Assembly: GCF_040901545.1 (NCBI RefSeq)
Contig: NZ_JBBDYL010000066.1
Location: 1-62,211, forward strand
Source: Sulfuricaulis sp040901545
Lineage (GTDB): Bacteria; Pseudomonadota; Gammaproteobacteria; Acidiferrobacterales; Sulfurifustaceae
DNA length: 62,211 bases
Reading direction: 5' to 3'
In this document: positions 35,833-45,227 of the stretch, piece after piece
Numbering within the stretch: the first letter of the stretch is position 1
How the letters are laid out: each line of letters begins with the position of its first letter
Translations under genes and position numbers: made by a program
The notes under the pieces: model-generated
Told to the model about the DNA's origin: nothing
The model's database searches: none
What the model saw: the letters and a program-made list of their open reading frames with translations, nothing else

Positions 35833-36059
35833 GGTAATTTTCAGGTAACAGAAGGAGTTGGTGCTCGCGCAAAATTAAATCACTCTGAGGCATACCCGTT
35901 TCCACTGATTCGTGGGTTGGCAACATCCCATCCTGATCTAAGTTTCCACCTTTCAATTTCGAAGCAAGCGATCAACAGCCTTACTCTGTGCGGCAAATTT
36001 CCCTTTGCGTCATTGCCGGAGTCCTCTACACTCTGCCCGCGAAAAATAGGCAAATCCCC

Positions 36060-37415
36060 ATGGCCAAGGCACGCAAACCCAAGAAACCGGATTATCTGAA
36101 ACAGGTTCTGGCCGCTTTGGAGGCCGGCGACACGGCGGCTGCGCGCGCAGTTCTTTCCGGCCTGCATCCGGCGGACATCTCGCATGTACTGGAAGGCCTG
36201 ACCCCGGAGTTGCGCGCCACGGTGTGGGGGCAGGTGGACATCCAGCGCATGGGTGAAGTACTGCTCGAGCTGCCGGAAGAAGTCCGTATCGATCTCGTCA
36301 AGCAGATGGACGGCCAGGCGCTGGTTGCGGCGGCCCGTGTGCTCGACACCGACGACATCGCCGACCTTATCCCGGACCTGTCGGATGAAGTGATCGCGGA
36401 AATCCTGTTCGCGCTCGACTTGCAGGACCGCCAGCGGCTCAACGCGGTCCTGTCCTACCCCAAAGACACCGCCGGCGGATTAATGAACGTCGATGCCGTC
36501 ACGGTACGGGAAAATATCACGCTCGAGGTGGTGTTGCGGTACTTGCGTCGTCGCGGTGAATTGCCGGAACACACCAACCAGTTGTTTGTCGTGGATCGCA
36601 GCGATCGCGTGGTCGGCGCCCTGCCCGTCTCGCGGCTGCTGATCACGGAAACGCGGGTGCGCGTCTCTCAGGTTATGGAGCGAGATATGGTCAAATTCAC
36701 GGTGCTGACTCCGGACCAGGAGATCGCCGAGGCGTTCGAACGCTACAACCTTGTTTCCGCCCCGGTGGTGGATGATAACAATCGTCTGCTCGGGCGCATA
36801 ACAATTGATGACGTCGTGGACGTCATCCGCGATCTGGCCGATCGTCAGGTGATGGCACCGGCGGGCCTGAGCGAGGACGAGGATATCTTCGCGCCGGTGG
36901 TACGCACCAGCCGCAAGCGCGCCATCTGGCTCGGGGTCAATCTCGTCACCGCGTTCATCGCCGCCTCGGTGGTGGGACTTTTCGAGCAGACCATCGCGCA
37001 GGTCGCAATACTCGCGGTCATGATGCCGATCGTCGCCGGCATGGGCGGCAACGCCGGCACCCAGACGTTGACGAGTGTGATCCGGGCGCTCGCGCTCGGC
37101 ATTGTCTCCGAGGCCAATGCGCGCCGCGTGCTGATCAAGGAGCTGATGGTTGGCGCGTTCAACGGCCTGGTGTTCGCGCTCACGGTGGGGCTGGCGACCA
37201 TCCTGTGGCACCAGAACTACCTGGTGGCGTTGGCGATCACCCTGGCGATGGTGATCAACCTGGTGATGGCCGCGCTTGCCGGGGTCACGATTCCGATCCT
37301 GGTGCGCAAGATAGGAGTGGACCCGGCGGTGGCGAGTGGAGTCATCCTGACCACTATCACCGACGTCGTCGGCTTTTTTTCCTTCCTCGGGCTTGCAACT
37401 ATCTTTCTGATCTGA
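36060..37415 (+). CDS. mgtE: Magnesium transporter MgtE
   Basis: 451 residues from ATG 36060 (MAKARKPKKPDYLKQV); the frame is open further upstream but without a ribosome site. The MgtE N domain (about 15-125), two CBS domains (about 130-260) and five C-terminal membrane helices containing MMPIVAGMGGNAGTQT are all present. MgtE is a Mg2+-gated channel in the inner membrane. The 227 bases upstream hold no recognised gene. Confidence 0.96.
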   Translation: MAKARKPKKPDYLKQVLAALEAGDTAAARAVLSGLHPADISHVLEGLTPELRATVWGQVDIQRMGEVLLELPEEVRIDLVKQMDGQALVAAARVLDTDDIADLIPDLSDEVIAEILFALDLQDRQRLNAVLSYPKDTAGGLMNVDAVTVRENITLEVVLRYLRRRGELPEHTNQLFVVDRSDRVVGALPVSRLLITETRVRVSQVMERDMVKFTVLTPDQEIAEAFERYNLVSAPVVDDNNRLLGRITIDDVVDVIRDLADRQVMAPAGLSEDEDIFAPVVRTSRKRAIWLGVNLVTAFIAASVVGLFEQTIAQVAILAVMMPIVAGMGGNAGTQTLTSVIRALALGIVSEANARRVLIKELMVGAFNGLVFALTVGLATILWHQNYLVALAITLAMVINLVMAALAGVTIPILVRKIGVDPAVASGVILTTITDVVGFFSFLGLATIFLI

Positions 37416-37547
37416 ATTATCCGGGGGATTGCCCTCTTTTCCCCACGGGTACAAAACCACACATGCCGTGAAATCAGCCATTTATCAGGCGACTTTGAAG
37501 CTCTCGCGGGCATGTGCCATAGTTATTTCAGATAGGGAGCGCATAAC

Positions 37548-37952
37548 ATGTTGCCGAATACGATTCAGATCATCAGCCAGGCGATCAAAGACAAACGCTG
37601 TATTGCCATCCGCTACCACGACCAGCGGCAGGTTCGGGTGGTGGAACCGCACGCCGTCTACACCGATGAGCGTGGCGAATTGACCCTGGACGCTTATCAA
37701 TCGCGCGGCTATTCCGCCTCCGGCCGTCCGCCGCCGTTCTGGCGGCCATTCCGGCTGACCAAAATCACCGCTGTTTCCGTGCTGAAGGAGAAATTCGAAC
37801 CGCGGATCGCGGAGGGATTCAGCTCGAGCCGGATGAAGTACCGCAGCGGTCTGGTGGCCATCGTGCAGGACAGTCAACCTGTCTTTGGTTACGTCTACCC
37901 GGCACAGACAACGGAAATCGGCCCACACCTGCCCGAACAGATCCGCCGCTGA
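37548..37952 (+). CDS. Stand-alone WYL-domain protein
   Basis: 134 residues with a GGGAG ribosome site. The core IAIRYHDQRQVRVVEPHAVYTDERGELTLDAY-like segment resembles the beta-barrel WYL domain, which binds ligands or nucleic acid ends. There is no N-terminal helix-turn-helix, unlike WYL transcription regulators. It lies between mgtE and the convergent ptsI, in its own unit. Function unknown; the domain call is by pattern. Confidence 0.7.
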   Translation: MLPNTIQIISQAIKDKRCIAIRYHDQRQVRVVEPHAVYTDERGELTLDAYQSRGYSASGRPPPFWRPFRLTKITAVSVLKEKFEPRIAEGFSSSRMKYRSGLVAIVQDSQPVFGYVYPAQTTEIGPHLPEQIRR

Positions 37953-37968
37953 AGCGCTTCCGCTTCAG
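37949..37968. terminator. Hairpin between the convergent WYL gene and ptsI
   Basis: CTGAAGCG and CGCTTCAG pair perfectly around a CTTC loop, overlapping the stop of the WYL gene. A second stem, GCTCGG/CCGAGC, follows at 37979-37996 with TTTT after it on the plus strand. Together they probably stop both convergent transcripts. Confidence 0.6.
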
Positions 37969-37985
37969 GCATATACGGCTCGGTC

Positions 37986-39707
37986 TCAGCCGAGCTTTTC
38001 CACCAACGCGTGCACTTCCCGGGTACCCCGGGCCCGTAGCAATTTCCGCACAGCACGTGTGAGCTTGCTCACGTCAGCATTGCGCACGTTCTTCTTGATC
38101 TCAAGTAAAGTCGCCGGGTGCATGCTGAATTCAGTCAGTCCGAGCCCCAGCAACAGGCTGGTGTAACGCGGATCACCCGCCATTTCGCCGCACATGGCCA
38201 CAGGGATGCGCGCCAATTTACCTGCCTGGATCGTGATGGATATCAGACGCAGCACCGACGGATGCAACGGATCGTAAAGATAGTTAACCGCATCGTCCAC
38301 GCGGTCGATCGCGAGCGTGTATTGGATGAGGTCATTCGTGCCGATTGAAAAGAAATCGAGATAGGGAGCAAACAGATCCGCCGATATGGCGGCGGCCGGC
38401 ACCTCGATCATCCCCCCCACGGCGATCTTGGGATTGAATTTGATTCGGTTGCGTTTTAGTTCGGATTTGGTTTCCTCGATCAAATCGAGTACGCGGAACA
38501 GCTCCTCCTGGCTCGAAAGCATCGGAATCATCATCCGCACGTTTCCGTGACTCGATGCGCGGAGAATGGCGCGTAACTGCGGACGGAACAGGGACGTATC
38601 GTGCAGACACAACCGTACGGCACGCAGTCCGAGCGCCGGATTGACCGTGATGGCAGTCCCCGCACGGCCTCCGTCCACCTGTTTGTCCGCGCCCAGGTCG
38701 AGCGTGCGAATGGTCACCGGTTTTCCTGGCAGGGATTTAACGACCTTGAGATAAGCGCGGTACTGTTCCTCCTCATCCGGCAACTCGCTCCGATTCATGA
38801 ACAAAAATTCGGTGCGATAGAGACCGATCCCTTCCGCACCCGCCTGGATAGCGGCACGCACGTCCGCCGGAAGTTCGATGTTGGCCAGCAACGTGACTCG
38901 GCGCTTGTCACGAGTTATGGCACGGCTGGACTTGAGAAGATTGAGCTCGCGACGCTGCCGTAAGATGTCTTTTTTCCGTCGTTTGTACTCTGCGATGATG
39001 CTGGTATCCGGCGCAATGATGAGCATTCCGCGCCGTCCGTCGATGATGATTTCTTCACCGGATTGGACGTAGCGGGTGGCGCTGTGCGCCGAAACAATCG
39101 CCGGGATGCCGAGGCTGTGCGCCAGAATGGCTGTATGGGAAATGGGACCGCCGAGGTTCGTCACGAACGCATGCACGCGGTTTTGCTTGAGCATGACCGT
39201 GTCAGCCGGCGTGAGATCATCTGCGACCACGATCTCGCCGGAGCCGATTTTCTCGTGTTCGTCGTAGTTTTGCTGAAGCAGATTGCGCAGGATGCGGGTG
39301 ACTACCTGATTGACGTCGGTTTTCTTGTTGCGCAGGTAGTGATCGTCCATCTGCTCGAACACCGCACTCAGAATGTCACTCTGGGATTTGAGCGCCCATT
39401 CGGCGTTACACAGCTTTTCCCGAATGGCGTCGATCGGCGCCGAGGAAATCATTTTGTCATCCAGCATCAGCAAGTGCGCATCGAGGAAGCTCACGGCTTC
39501 CGGCGGCGCATTGGCCGGGATTTGATTGCGGATGCTTGTCAGCTGCCTCCGTGAAGCGTCGACCGCCCGTTTGAATCGGGTTACTTCCTCCTCTATGAAT
39601 TCCGCGGGGATGGCATACTCGGGTATCTCCGGAAGTTCACGGTGCAGTACGAATGCCTTGCCGATGGCAATCCCGTCGCTGACGCCCGTGCCGTGCAAGG
39701 CCAGCAT
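37986..39707 (-). CDS. ptsI: PTS enzyme I (phosphoenolpyruvate-protein phosphotransferase)
   Basis: 573 residues. The phospho-His lies in LGGPISHTAILAHSLGIPAI; the PEP-binding motif GTNDLIQYTLAIDR and the catalytic Cys in VAMCGEMAG are present. Enzyme I passes phosphate from PEP to HPr. There is no N-terminal GAF domain, so it is not PtsP. It ends the long minus-strand operon and overlaps the HPr stop by one base. No sugar EIIBC gene is in the window, so the chain appears regulatory. Confidence 0.95.
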   Translation of the reverse strand: MLALHGTGVSDGIAIGKAFVLHRELPEIPEYAIPAEFIEEEVTRFKRAVDASRRQLTSIRNQIPANAPPEAVSFLDAHLLMLDDKMISSAPIDAIREKLCNAEWALKSQSDILSAVFEQMDDHYLRNKKTDVNQVVTRILRNLLQQNYDEHEKIGSGEIVVADDLTPADTVMLKQNRVHAFVTNLGGPISHTAILAHSLGIPAIVSAHSATRYVQSGEEIIIDGRRGMLIIAPDTSIIAEYKRRKKDILRQRRELNLLKSSRAITRDKRRVTLLANIELPADVRAAIQAGAEGIGLYRTEFLFMNRSELPDEEEQYRAYLKVVKSLPGKPVTIRTLDLGADKQVDGGRAGTAITVNPALGLRAVRLCLHDTSLFRPQLRAILRASSHGNVRMMIPMLSSQEELFRVLDLIEETKSELKRNRIKFNPKIAVGGMIEVPAAAISADLFAPYLDFFSIGTNDLIQYTLAIDRVDDAVNYLYDPLHPSVLRLISITIQAGKLARIPVAMCGEMAGDPRYTSLLLGLGLTEFSMHPATLLEIKKNVRNADVSKLTRAVRKLLRARGTREVHALVEKLG

Positions 39708-39976
39708 TATTCGCCTTCCCCGAAGCGATCGTTGACCAGTTCCGTCAGCGCCTCGATTGCCGTTTTTTCATCGTTGCCATCGGCGCAAATTTCAATCTCC
39801 GCTCCTTTGGCCGCTGCGAGCATCATGATGCCCATGATACTTTTCCCGTTAATCTGTTGACCGTTGCGCTTGAGCGTAATCTCGGATTCGAATTCCGCCG
39901 CGAGACTCACAAACTTGGCCGAAGCGCGTGCGTGCAGTCCGAGCTTGTTGATGATGGTAATATTCTGGCAACGCAT
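39707..39976 (-). CDS. ptsH: Phosphocarrier protein HPr
   Basis: 89 residues. The phosphorylatable His15 is in KLGLHARASAKF and the regulatory Ser46 in NGKSIMGIMML, both intact, so the protein can be a target of enzyme I and of HprK, whose gene is in the same operon. One-base junctions on each side. Confidence 0.96.
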   Translation of the reverse strand: MRCQNITIINKLGLHARASAKFVSLAAEFESEITLKRNGQQINGKSIMGIMMLAAAKGAEIEICADGNDEKTAIEALTELVNDRFGEGE

Positions 39977-40386
39977 TATCGCGCCCCCCGCGCATTATTC
40001 GGGTTGGCGGCGCAGATAATGCCGCCGCACCCGCCGCTCAACGCCTTGTCAATGAGCTCATCCATTTTAAGATGCCGGTAATTGAGCGCCCGCAGCAGCA
40101 TGGGCAGATTGACACCGGTAATAAGCTCAATTCGACCGCGTGCCAGCAGACGGCAGGCCACGTTCGTATGGGTGGCGCCGTACACGTCGGCAAGTATCAG
40201 CACCCCATCCCCCTTATCGACATGCTGCAGGTTTTTTCGCAGCAGTGCGTCAATGGCCTCCGGAGCGGTTGAGTACTCCAGATCCATGGCTTCGAGTTGG
40301 GAAGGACGGCTGCCAAACGTATGCGTGGCAGCGGCGATCAGTCCCGCACCCATTTTTTTCTCCGTCAATATCAGCAGGCCGATCAT
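39976..40386 (-). CDS. EIIA(Man)-like PTS protein lacking the usual active-site His
   Basis: 136 residues from ATG 40386, overlapping the rapZ stop by 4 bases. The fold is that of mannose-family EIIA (ILADVYGATHTNVACRLL, ITGVNLPMLLRAL). Family members have a phosphorylatable His right after the first strand, in a motif like THG or THN near residue 9-10. Here the strand reads LLILTEKKMGAG, so Glu9 stands in that place. A conserved TH at 21-22 exists but is usually not the acceptor. The protein may be locked in a phospho-mimic state or act only by binding. Confidence 0.85.
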   Translation of the reverse strand: MIGLLILTEKKMGAGLIAAATHTFGSRPSQLEAMDLEYSTAPEAIDALLRKNLQHVDKGDGVLILADVYGATHTNVACRLLARGRIELITGVNLPMLLRALNYRHLKMDELIDKALSGGCGGIICAANPNNARGAR

Positions 40387-41237
40387 TTCAGTTCCCGATG
40401 GCGCACCTGTGTCTTGATTCCGTTGTCCGAGAAATATACGGCCAGACGCCGCACCAGATAGACGGAACGGTGCTGACCCCCGGTACAGCCGATGGCGATC
40501 GTCAGATAAGTGCGGTCTTCGCGCTCGAACCGAGGCAGCCATTTTTCCAGGAAACCGCGAATTCCATCGTACATTTCCTGGACTTCGGGATACTGCGTCA
40601 GAAAGCGCTCTACCGGTTCATCCAGCCCCGTGTATTGCCGCAGGTCGGATTGCCAATACGGATTGGGCAGACAGCGGACATCAAAGACGAAATCGGCATC
40701 CAGAGGCGTTCCATGCTTGTATCCAAAAGACTCGAACAGTAACGTCACTCCGGCAGTTTCTTCACCGTGGGCGAAGTTTCGCACCTGCGAGCGTAACTCG
40801 TGGGGCGAAGTATGAGTAGTGTCAATCCGCAGCGAGGCATCGAATGACAACGGTCCGAGCAATTCCTTTTCAGCCCTTATCGCTTCTACCAGCGGTGTCT
40901 GGTGATCGAGCATGGGATGCTTTCGCCGCGTTTCCTTGAAGCGCTTGACCAGGATGGATTCCTCGGCTTCAAGAAAAATGATGCGGTACTGAATACCGCG
41001 CGTGCGCAGTTCACTCAGGCTGTTGGGCAAATCCGCCAGGAACGCGCGGTTACGCACATCCAGACCGATGGCGACATTCATGATGGCGCTGTTACGCAGA
41101 TCGGAGAGCAGTCCCGCAAAGTGCGAGAGCAGCACGGCAGGCAGATTATCAATACAGTAAAAACCGGTGTCTTCCAGAGCCTGAAGCGCGATGGTTTTTC
41201 CTGAACCGGAGAGACCGCTGACAATAAAAAAACTCAT
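40383..41237 (-). CDS. rapZ: RNase adapter protein RapZ
   Basis: 284 residues. Walker A is GLSGSGKT (8-15), and the C-terminal domain has YLTIAIGCTGGQHRSVYL. In E. coli RapZ senses glucosamine-6-phosphate and guides RNase E to GlmZ sRNA. It follows hprK directly and precedes the EIIA gene. Target sRNAs in this organism are unknown. Confidence 0.95.
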   Translation of the reverse strand: MSFFIVSGLSGSGKTIALQALEDTGFYCIDNLPAVLLSHFAGLLSDLRNSAIMNVAIGLDVRNRAFLADLPNSLSELRTRGIQYRIIFLEAEESILVKRFKETRRKHPMLDHQTPLVEAIRAEKELLGPLSFDASLRIDTTHTSPHELRSQVRNFAHGEETAGVTLLFESFGYKHGTPLDADFVFDVRCLPNPYWQSDLRQYTGLDEPVERFLTQYPEVQEMYDGIRGFLEKWLPRFEREDRTYLTIAIGCTGGQHRSVYLVRRLAVYFSDNGIKTQVRHRELK

Positions 41238-42257
41238 TTAGTCTACTTTGCCACGTGTCTTGCGCAGCATATCTTCATCATGTTCATTGCGGTAAACCGG
41301 ATTCCCATTTTTCTGATTGTCCAAATAATCCTGATGACGTCTCATGAAATCCTGGAGGGGATCAATGCCCCACATGCGAAGGATATACGCGCGCGTGGCG
41401 GCCTCCACCAATACCGCCAGGTTGCGGCCGGGACCCACGAACAGCGAGACTTCCGGAATTTCCACGTTAAGAATATTGCGGGTTTTCTGCAATGCCTGGA
41501 GGCGGTCAATTTTGTTCATCTCCTCGCTTAGCGTGGTTTCCAGGCGAACGATCAGGTGCAATTTCTTCTTGTGCCTTACAGCTGTTTCACCAAACATCAG
41601 GCGGACATCCAGGATGCCCAGCCCGCGCACCTCCAGGTAATCCGACAGCAGGGTGGGGCACTGCCCGACGAGCACGTCCGGCCCGACGCGGATAAATTCG
41701 ACGGCATCATCCGCTATCAACCGGTGATTTCTGGAGAGCAGTTCAAGCGCGAGCTCGCTTTTCCCGATTCCGGGTTTTCCGGTGATCAGCACGCCCATCC
41801 CCATGACTTCCATGTACACGCCATGCACGGTAATGCGCGGTGCCAGAGCCCGGGTAAGGTAATACTGCAGGTGGTCAATCACCACCGGGCTCGGCAAGGG
41901 GGTTGAAAAGAGTGCCAGTGATTTTGCGTTGGCGGTAGCGATCAGGTCTGATGGCGCCTTCTTGTTGTTGGTGACGATGATGGCCGACGTTTTATCGCAA
42001 GTGAAAAGGTTGCGGATGGCGTTTTTGTATTCTGCTTTGCCCAGTTTCAGCAGATAGTTGATTTCCGCCTCGCCGATAACCTGAATGCGGTTCGGATGCA
42101 CAAAGTTGAGATGGCCCACGAGTGCCATGCCGGGGAATTTCGCGGTCATGGGCTCCAGCAGGCGGTCTTTCCCTGCTTCACCCCCGATCCATTTGAGTTT
42201 CAACGGACCGGATTCGGCAACGTACAAATCTCGCGCCGTGACAGCCGGCGTGTTCAT
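41238..42257 (-). CDS. hprK: HPr kinase/phosphorylase
   Basis: 339 residues from ATG 42257 (MNTPAVTARDLYV); a TTG at 42329 with GAGG ten bases upstream would add 24 residues and cannot be excluded. The Walker motif GKPGIGKS, the HRLIADDAVEF segment and the signature EVRGLGILDVRLMFG are present. HprK phosphorylates and dephosphorylates Ser46 of HPr, whose Ser46 is intact here. It occupies the operon place held by ptsN in enteric bacteria. The end abuts rapZ without a gap. Confidence 0.94.
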   Translation of the reverse strand: MNTPAVTARDLYVAESGPLKLKWIGGEAGKDRLLEPMTAKFPGMALVGHLNFVHPNRIQVIGEAEINYLLKLGKAEYKNAIRNLFTCDKTSAIIVTNNKKAPSDLIATANAKSLALFSTPLPSPVVIDHLQYYLTRALAPRITVHGVYMEVMGMGVLITGKPGIGKSELALELLSRNHRLIADDAVEFIRVGPDVLVGQCPTLLSDYLEVRGLGILDVRLMFGETAVRHKKKLHLIVRLETTLSEEMNKIDRLQALQKTRNILNVEIPEVSLFVGPGRNLAVLVEAATRAYILRMWGIDPLQDFMRRHQDYLDNQKNGNPVYRNEHDEDMLRKTRGKVD

Positions 42258-42458
42258 GGAGTCATTGACTTGCCCGATTTTCGGCTCGGGCGAAGCATCG
42301 GGAGATTTCTTCCGTCGTTTGCGCCGCAAGCAGTTATTGCCTCGTAAAATGGTTGCTGAAATTTCCTGCCACTGGCCAGGAAAGGATTAATGAAGCATTA
42401 TCGGCAGCATTATCCGGTACTGGCAGAACGGGGACAATTGTAGCAGGTTTGCGCCTGA

Positions 42459-42785
42459 TTAGAGTGTACGGAGCTTCTTGATAGCACCTTCTCCGCGGCG
42501 ATGGTGCGTGGTTTTTTCCTTGTGTTTTAGCACTTGCCGGTCAAGTTTTCCGGCCACTGAATCGATGGCAGCGTACATGTCCGCCCCTTCCGCGTTGGCA
42601 TGCATCGTCGTACCGCGGGCGTGAATAGTGGCTTCGGCGATATGCTGGTTTTTCTGAACATGCAAAACAATGTTGGCATTGATGACATGGTCGAAATGTT
42701 TCTGGATGCGGCCGACTTTCTCCGAGGCATACGTGCGCATTGATTCGGTAATTTCGATTTGATGTCCGCTTACCGTGATTTGCAT
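42459..42785 (-). CDS. hpf: Ribosome hibernation-promoting factor, short form
   Basis: 108 residues with the HPF/YfiA fold: MQITVSGHQIEITESMRTYA, ANIVLHVQKNQHIAEATIHARG and DMYAAIDSVAGKLDRQVLKHK. It stabilises inactive 100S ribosomes in stationary phase. It lies 18 bases downstream of rpoN, the usual place. The short length excludes the long-form HPF with dimerisation tail. Confidence 0.95.
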   Translation of the reverse strand: MQITVSGHQIEITESMRTYASEKVGRIQKHFDHVINANIVLHVQKNQHIAEATIHARGTTMHANAEGADMYAAIDSVAGKLDRQVLKHKEKTTHHRRGEGAIKKLRTL

Positions 42786-42803
42786 GGATGATCTCCGAAA
42801 CAG

Positions 42804-44297
42804 TTAGACGAGCGATCTGCGCTGATTGGACGGCGGGATATTCATGAACTCGCGATACTTGGCGACCGTGCGCCGGGCTACATTAATGCCCTGTTCGGTC
42901 AGGATTTCGGCAATCTTGCTGTCGCTGATGGGCCGGGTGGGCATTTCGCTCTCCACCAGTTTCTTGATAATCGACCGTATGGCAGTCGCCGAACAGGTAC
43001 CGCCATCAACGGTGGTAACATGACTGGAGAAGAAATATTTGAGTTCGAATATTCCGCGGGGCGAGAGCATGTACTTGTTGGTTGTCACGCGCGATATGGT
43101 GGACTCATGCATGCTCACCGTCTCGGCCACATCATGCAATACGAGCGGTTTCATGGCTTCCGCCCCGTGGTCGAAGAAGGCGCGCTGCCGGTCCACGATC
43201 GTGCGCGCCACTTTGAGCAGCGTCTCGTTGCGTGAGTTGAGGCTTTTGATAAACCAACGCGCCTGTTGTAACTGATCCTGCAGGTAACGATTATCAGCGC
43301 TCGAATCACCGCGCTGGATCATTTTTTCATAATGATGATTGATGCGTAATCTCGGCGATACACCCTGGTTGAGTTCCGCGCGCCAAACACCGCGGATTTT
43401 CTTGACAATGATGTCGGGAACGATGTAACTCGCCTGTGAGGAAGTAACGGAATTGCCGGGTCGTGGATTCAGACTCTGTATAAGTTGAACAACCTGCTGC
43501 AGTTCGTCGGAAGAAATCTTGAGAATACGTCGCAGTTGAGTGTAGTCCCTGTCCGCGAGAAGGGCGAGATTCTGCGGAGTGGCCATTTGCAGCGCTGCTG
43601 CCAGGTTGGCGGTCTCCGGAGGGAGCATCTTCATCTGCAACCTCAAACATTCGGCGAGGTCGCGTGCGCCGACTCCGATGGGGTCGAAATTCTGGATCTG
43701 GTGCAATACCGCTTCAATCTCGTCAATTTCAGGATGAAGAGGGCCGTCGAGGGCCTGCTGGATTTCCTCAAGTTTGCAACTTAAATAACCCCCTTCGTTG
43801 ATGGCATCTAACAGCGCGAGGGCGATCTGCCTGTCATCGTCCGAGAATGGTGTCATGTGCATCTGCCACAACAGGTGATCGTGTAACGTTTGAGGTGGGC
43901 TGTTGCGTGCATCGATATCGGGAAAACCGTCATCGGATGTAGAACCGCTGCCCATGGGTGCCGTCATGGACTCGAAATTCTTGGCCCAATCGTCATCGGC
44001 ACCATCGTTGGAGTCCATGTCTTCACCGGATTCGGTAGCAGGGAGCATATCTGTTTCGTCGAAAGTGGAAGCCTCGCCGTTGTCCCGGCTGTCGGTGATA
44101 GCGGCGTCTGACTCCGCTTTGACTTCCGCCGTGTCGTCCTCCCTTTCGATTTCCTCAAGCAGGGGATTGGTTTCCAGGACTTCCTGAATTTCTTGCTGTA
44201 GTTCGACGGAAGAAAGCTGCAGCAGCCGGATGGCCTGCTGCAATTGAGGAGTAATGGTTAGATGCTGACCAAATTTGAGGTCAAGTGATTGCTTCAT
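42804..44297 (-). CDS. rpoN: RNA polymerase sigma-54 factor
   Basis: 497 residues. Region I is Gln-rich (KQSLDLKFGQHLTITPQLQQAIRLLQLS-like start), followed by an acidic region II (about 60-130), the core-binding domain and the RpoN box ARRTVAKYRE near the C-terminus. It reads -24/-12 promoters with an AAA+ activator; one such activator and a matching promoter are present at 58661-60108. Conserved order lptB-rpoN-hpf. Confidence 0.98.
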   Translation of the reverse strand: MKQSLDLKFGQHLTITPQLQQAIRLLQLSSVELQQEIQEVLETNPLLEEIEREDDTAEVKAESDAAITDSRDNGEASTFDETDMLPATESGEDMDSNDGADDDWAKNFESMTAPMGSGSTSDDGFPDIDARNSPPQTLHDHLLWQMHMTPFSDDDRQIALALLDAINEGGYLSCKLEEIQQALDGPLHPEIDEIEAVLHQIQNFDPIGVGARDLAECLRLQMKMLPPETANLAAALQMATPQNLALLADRDYTQLRRILKISSDELQQVVQLIQSLNPRPGNSVTSSQASYIVPDIIVKKIRGVWRAELNQGVSPRLRINHHYEKMIQRGDSSADNRYLQDQLQQARWFIKSLNSRNETLLKVARTIVDRQRAFFDHGAEAMKPLVLHDVAETVSMHESTISRVTTNKYMLSPRGIFELKYFFSSHVTTVDGGTCSATAIRSIIKKLVESEMPTRPISDSKIAEILTEQGINVARRTVAKYREFMNIPPSNQRRSLV

Positions 44298-44462
44298 AAA
44301 ATTACAGGCGGTTCTTTTATGGAATGCGTTCTGCTTTCGTCTTCAAGGGTCGGTCCATATCGTCTTGCTTAAAAGTTTAGTCCATTTTTCTCCTGAAGAT
44401 GTTCCGTTTGTCGTCTCCATGATTTAGGTGACGATGCAATTTCAAGGAAAAAGACCAATATC

Positions 44463-45227
44463 TTAGAGACGGAAGTCCTCGCCCAGATAAACTTTTTTGA
44501 CCGCATCATTATACAAGATATCGCCGGGCATACCCGACGTAAGCACCATCCCTTCGCTGAGAATGTATGCGCGGTCGCAAATCTTGAGGGTTTCCCGCAC
44601 GTTGTGATCCGTGATCAGTACGCCGATCCCGCGATTTTGCAGGTGTTTGATTAACTGTTGTATTTCCAGAACGGATATCGGATCGACACCGGCGAACGGT
44701 TCATCGAGCAGCATGAAGCGCGGTTTTGATGCCAGGGCGCGCGCGATTTCAACACGCCTTCGCTCACCTCCGGAAAGACTGATCCCCAGGGCATCACGTC
44801 TCGCGGTAATATTGAGATCGTGCATCAATTCCTGGAGGATGCGGTTTCGTTCGGAATCCGGTAACTCAGGTCTCGTCTCGAGTATTGCCATGATATTTTC
44901 CGCGACGGTCAGGTTGCGGAACACGGAAGGTTCCTGCGGAAGGTAACCCACGCCCAATTGTGCACGCCGGTGCATCGGCAAATCGCCGATATTCACTTCA
45001 TCCAGAAGTATGGTTCCGCTGTCTTTCGGAATAAGTCCAACGATCATGTAAAAACAGGTTGTCTTTCCGGCGCCGTTTGGACCGAGAAGCCCGACGATCT
45101 CTCCGCTCTTTATTTCCATTGATACGTCTTTTACGACGTCACGTCCCTGGTACTGCTTGTTGAGACGTTTGACGGTAAGGGTGCCTGCGGGAAGGGTGGA
45201 GGAGAGCTGGCCGGGAGTTTTTTTCAT
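44463..45227 (-). CDS. lptB: LPS export ABC transporter ATP-binding protein
   Basis: 254 residues. Walker A GPNGAGKT, signature LSGGERRR and Walker B FMLLDEPFAGVDP are intact. LptB powers LPS extraction with LptFG and passes it to LptC and LptA. The ATG overlaps the lptA stop by 4 bases. A 165-base gap to rpoN holds no recognised gene. Confidence 0.97.
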   Translation of the reverse strand: MKKTPGQLSSTLPAGTLTVKRLNKQYQGRDVVKDVSMEIKSGEIVGLLGPNGAGKTTCFYMIVGLIPKDSGTILLDEVNIGDLPMHRRAQLGVGYLPQEPSVFRNLTVAENIMAILETRPELPDSERNRILQELMHDLNITARRDALGISLSGGERRRVEIARALASKPRFMLLDEPFAGVDPISVLEIQQLIKHLQNRGIGVLITDHNVRETLKICDRAYILSEGMVLTSGMPGDILYNDAVKKVYLGEDFRL

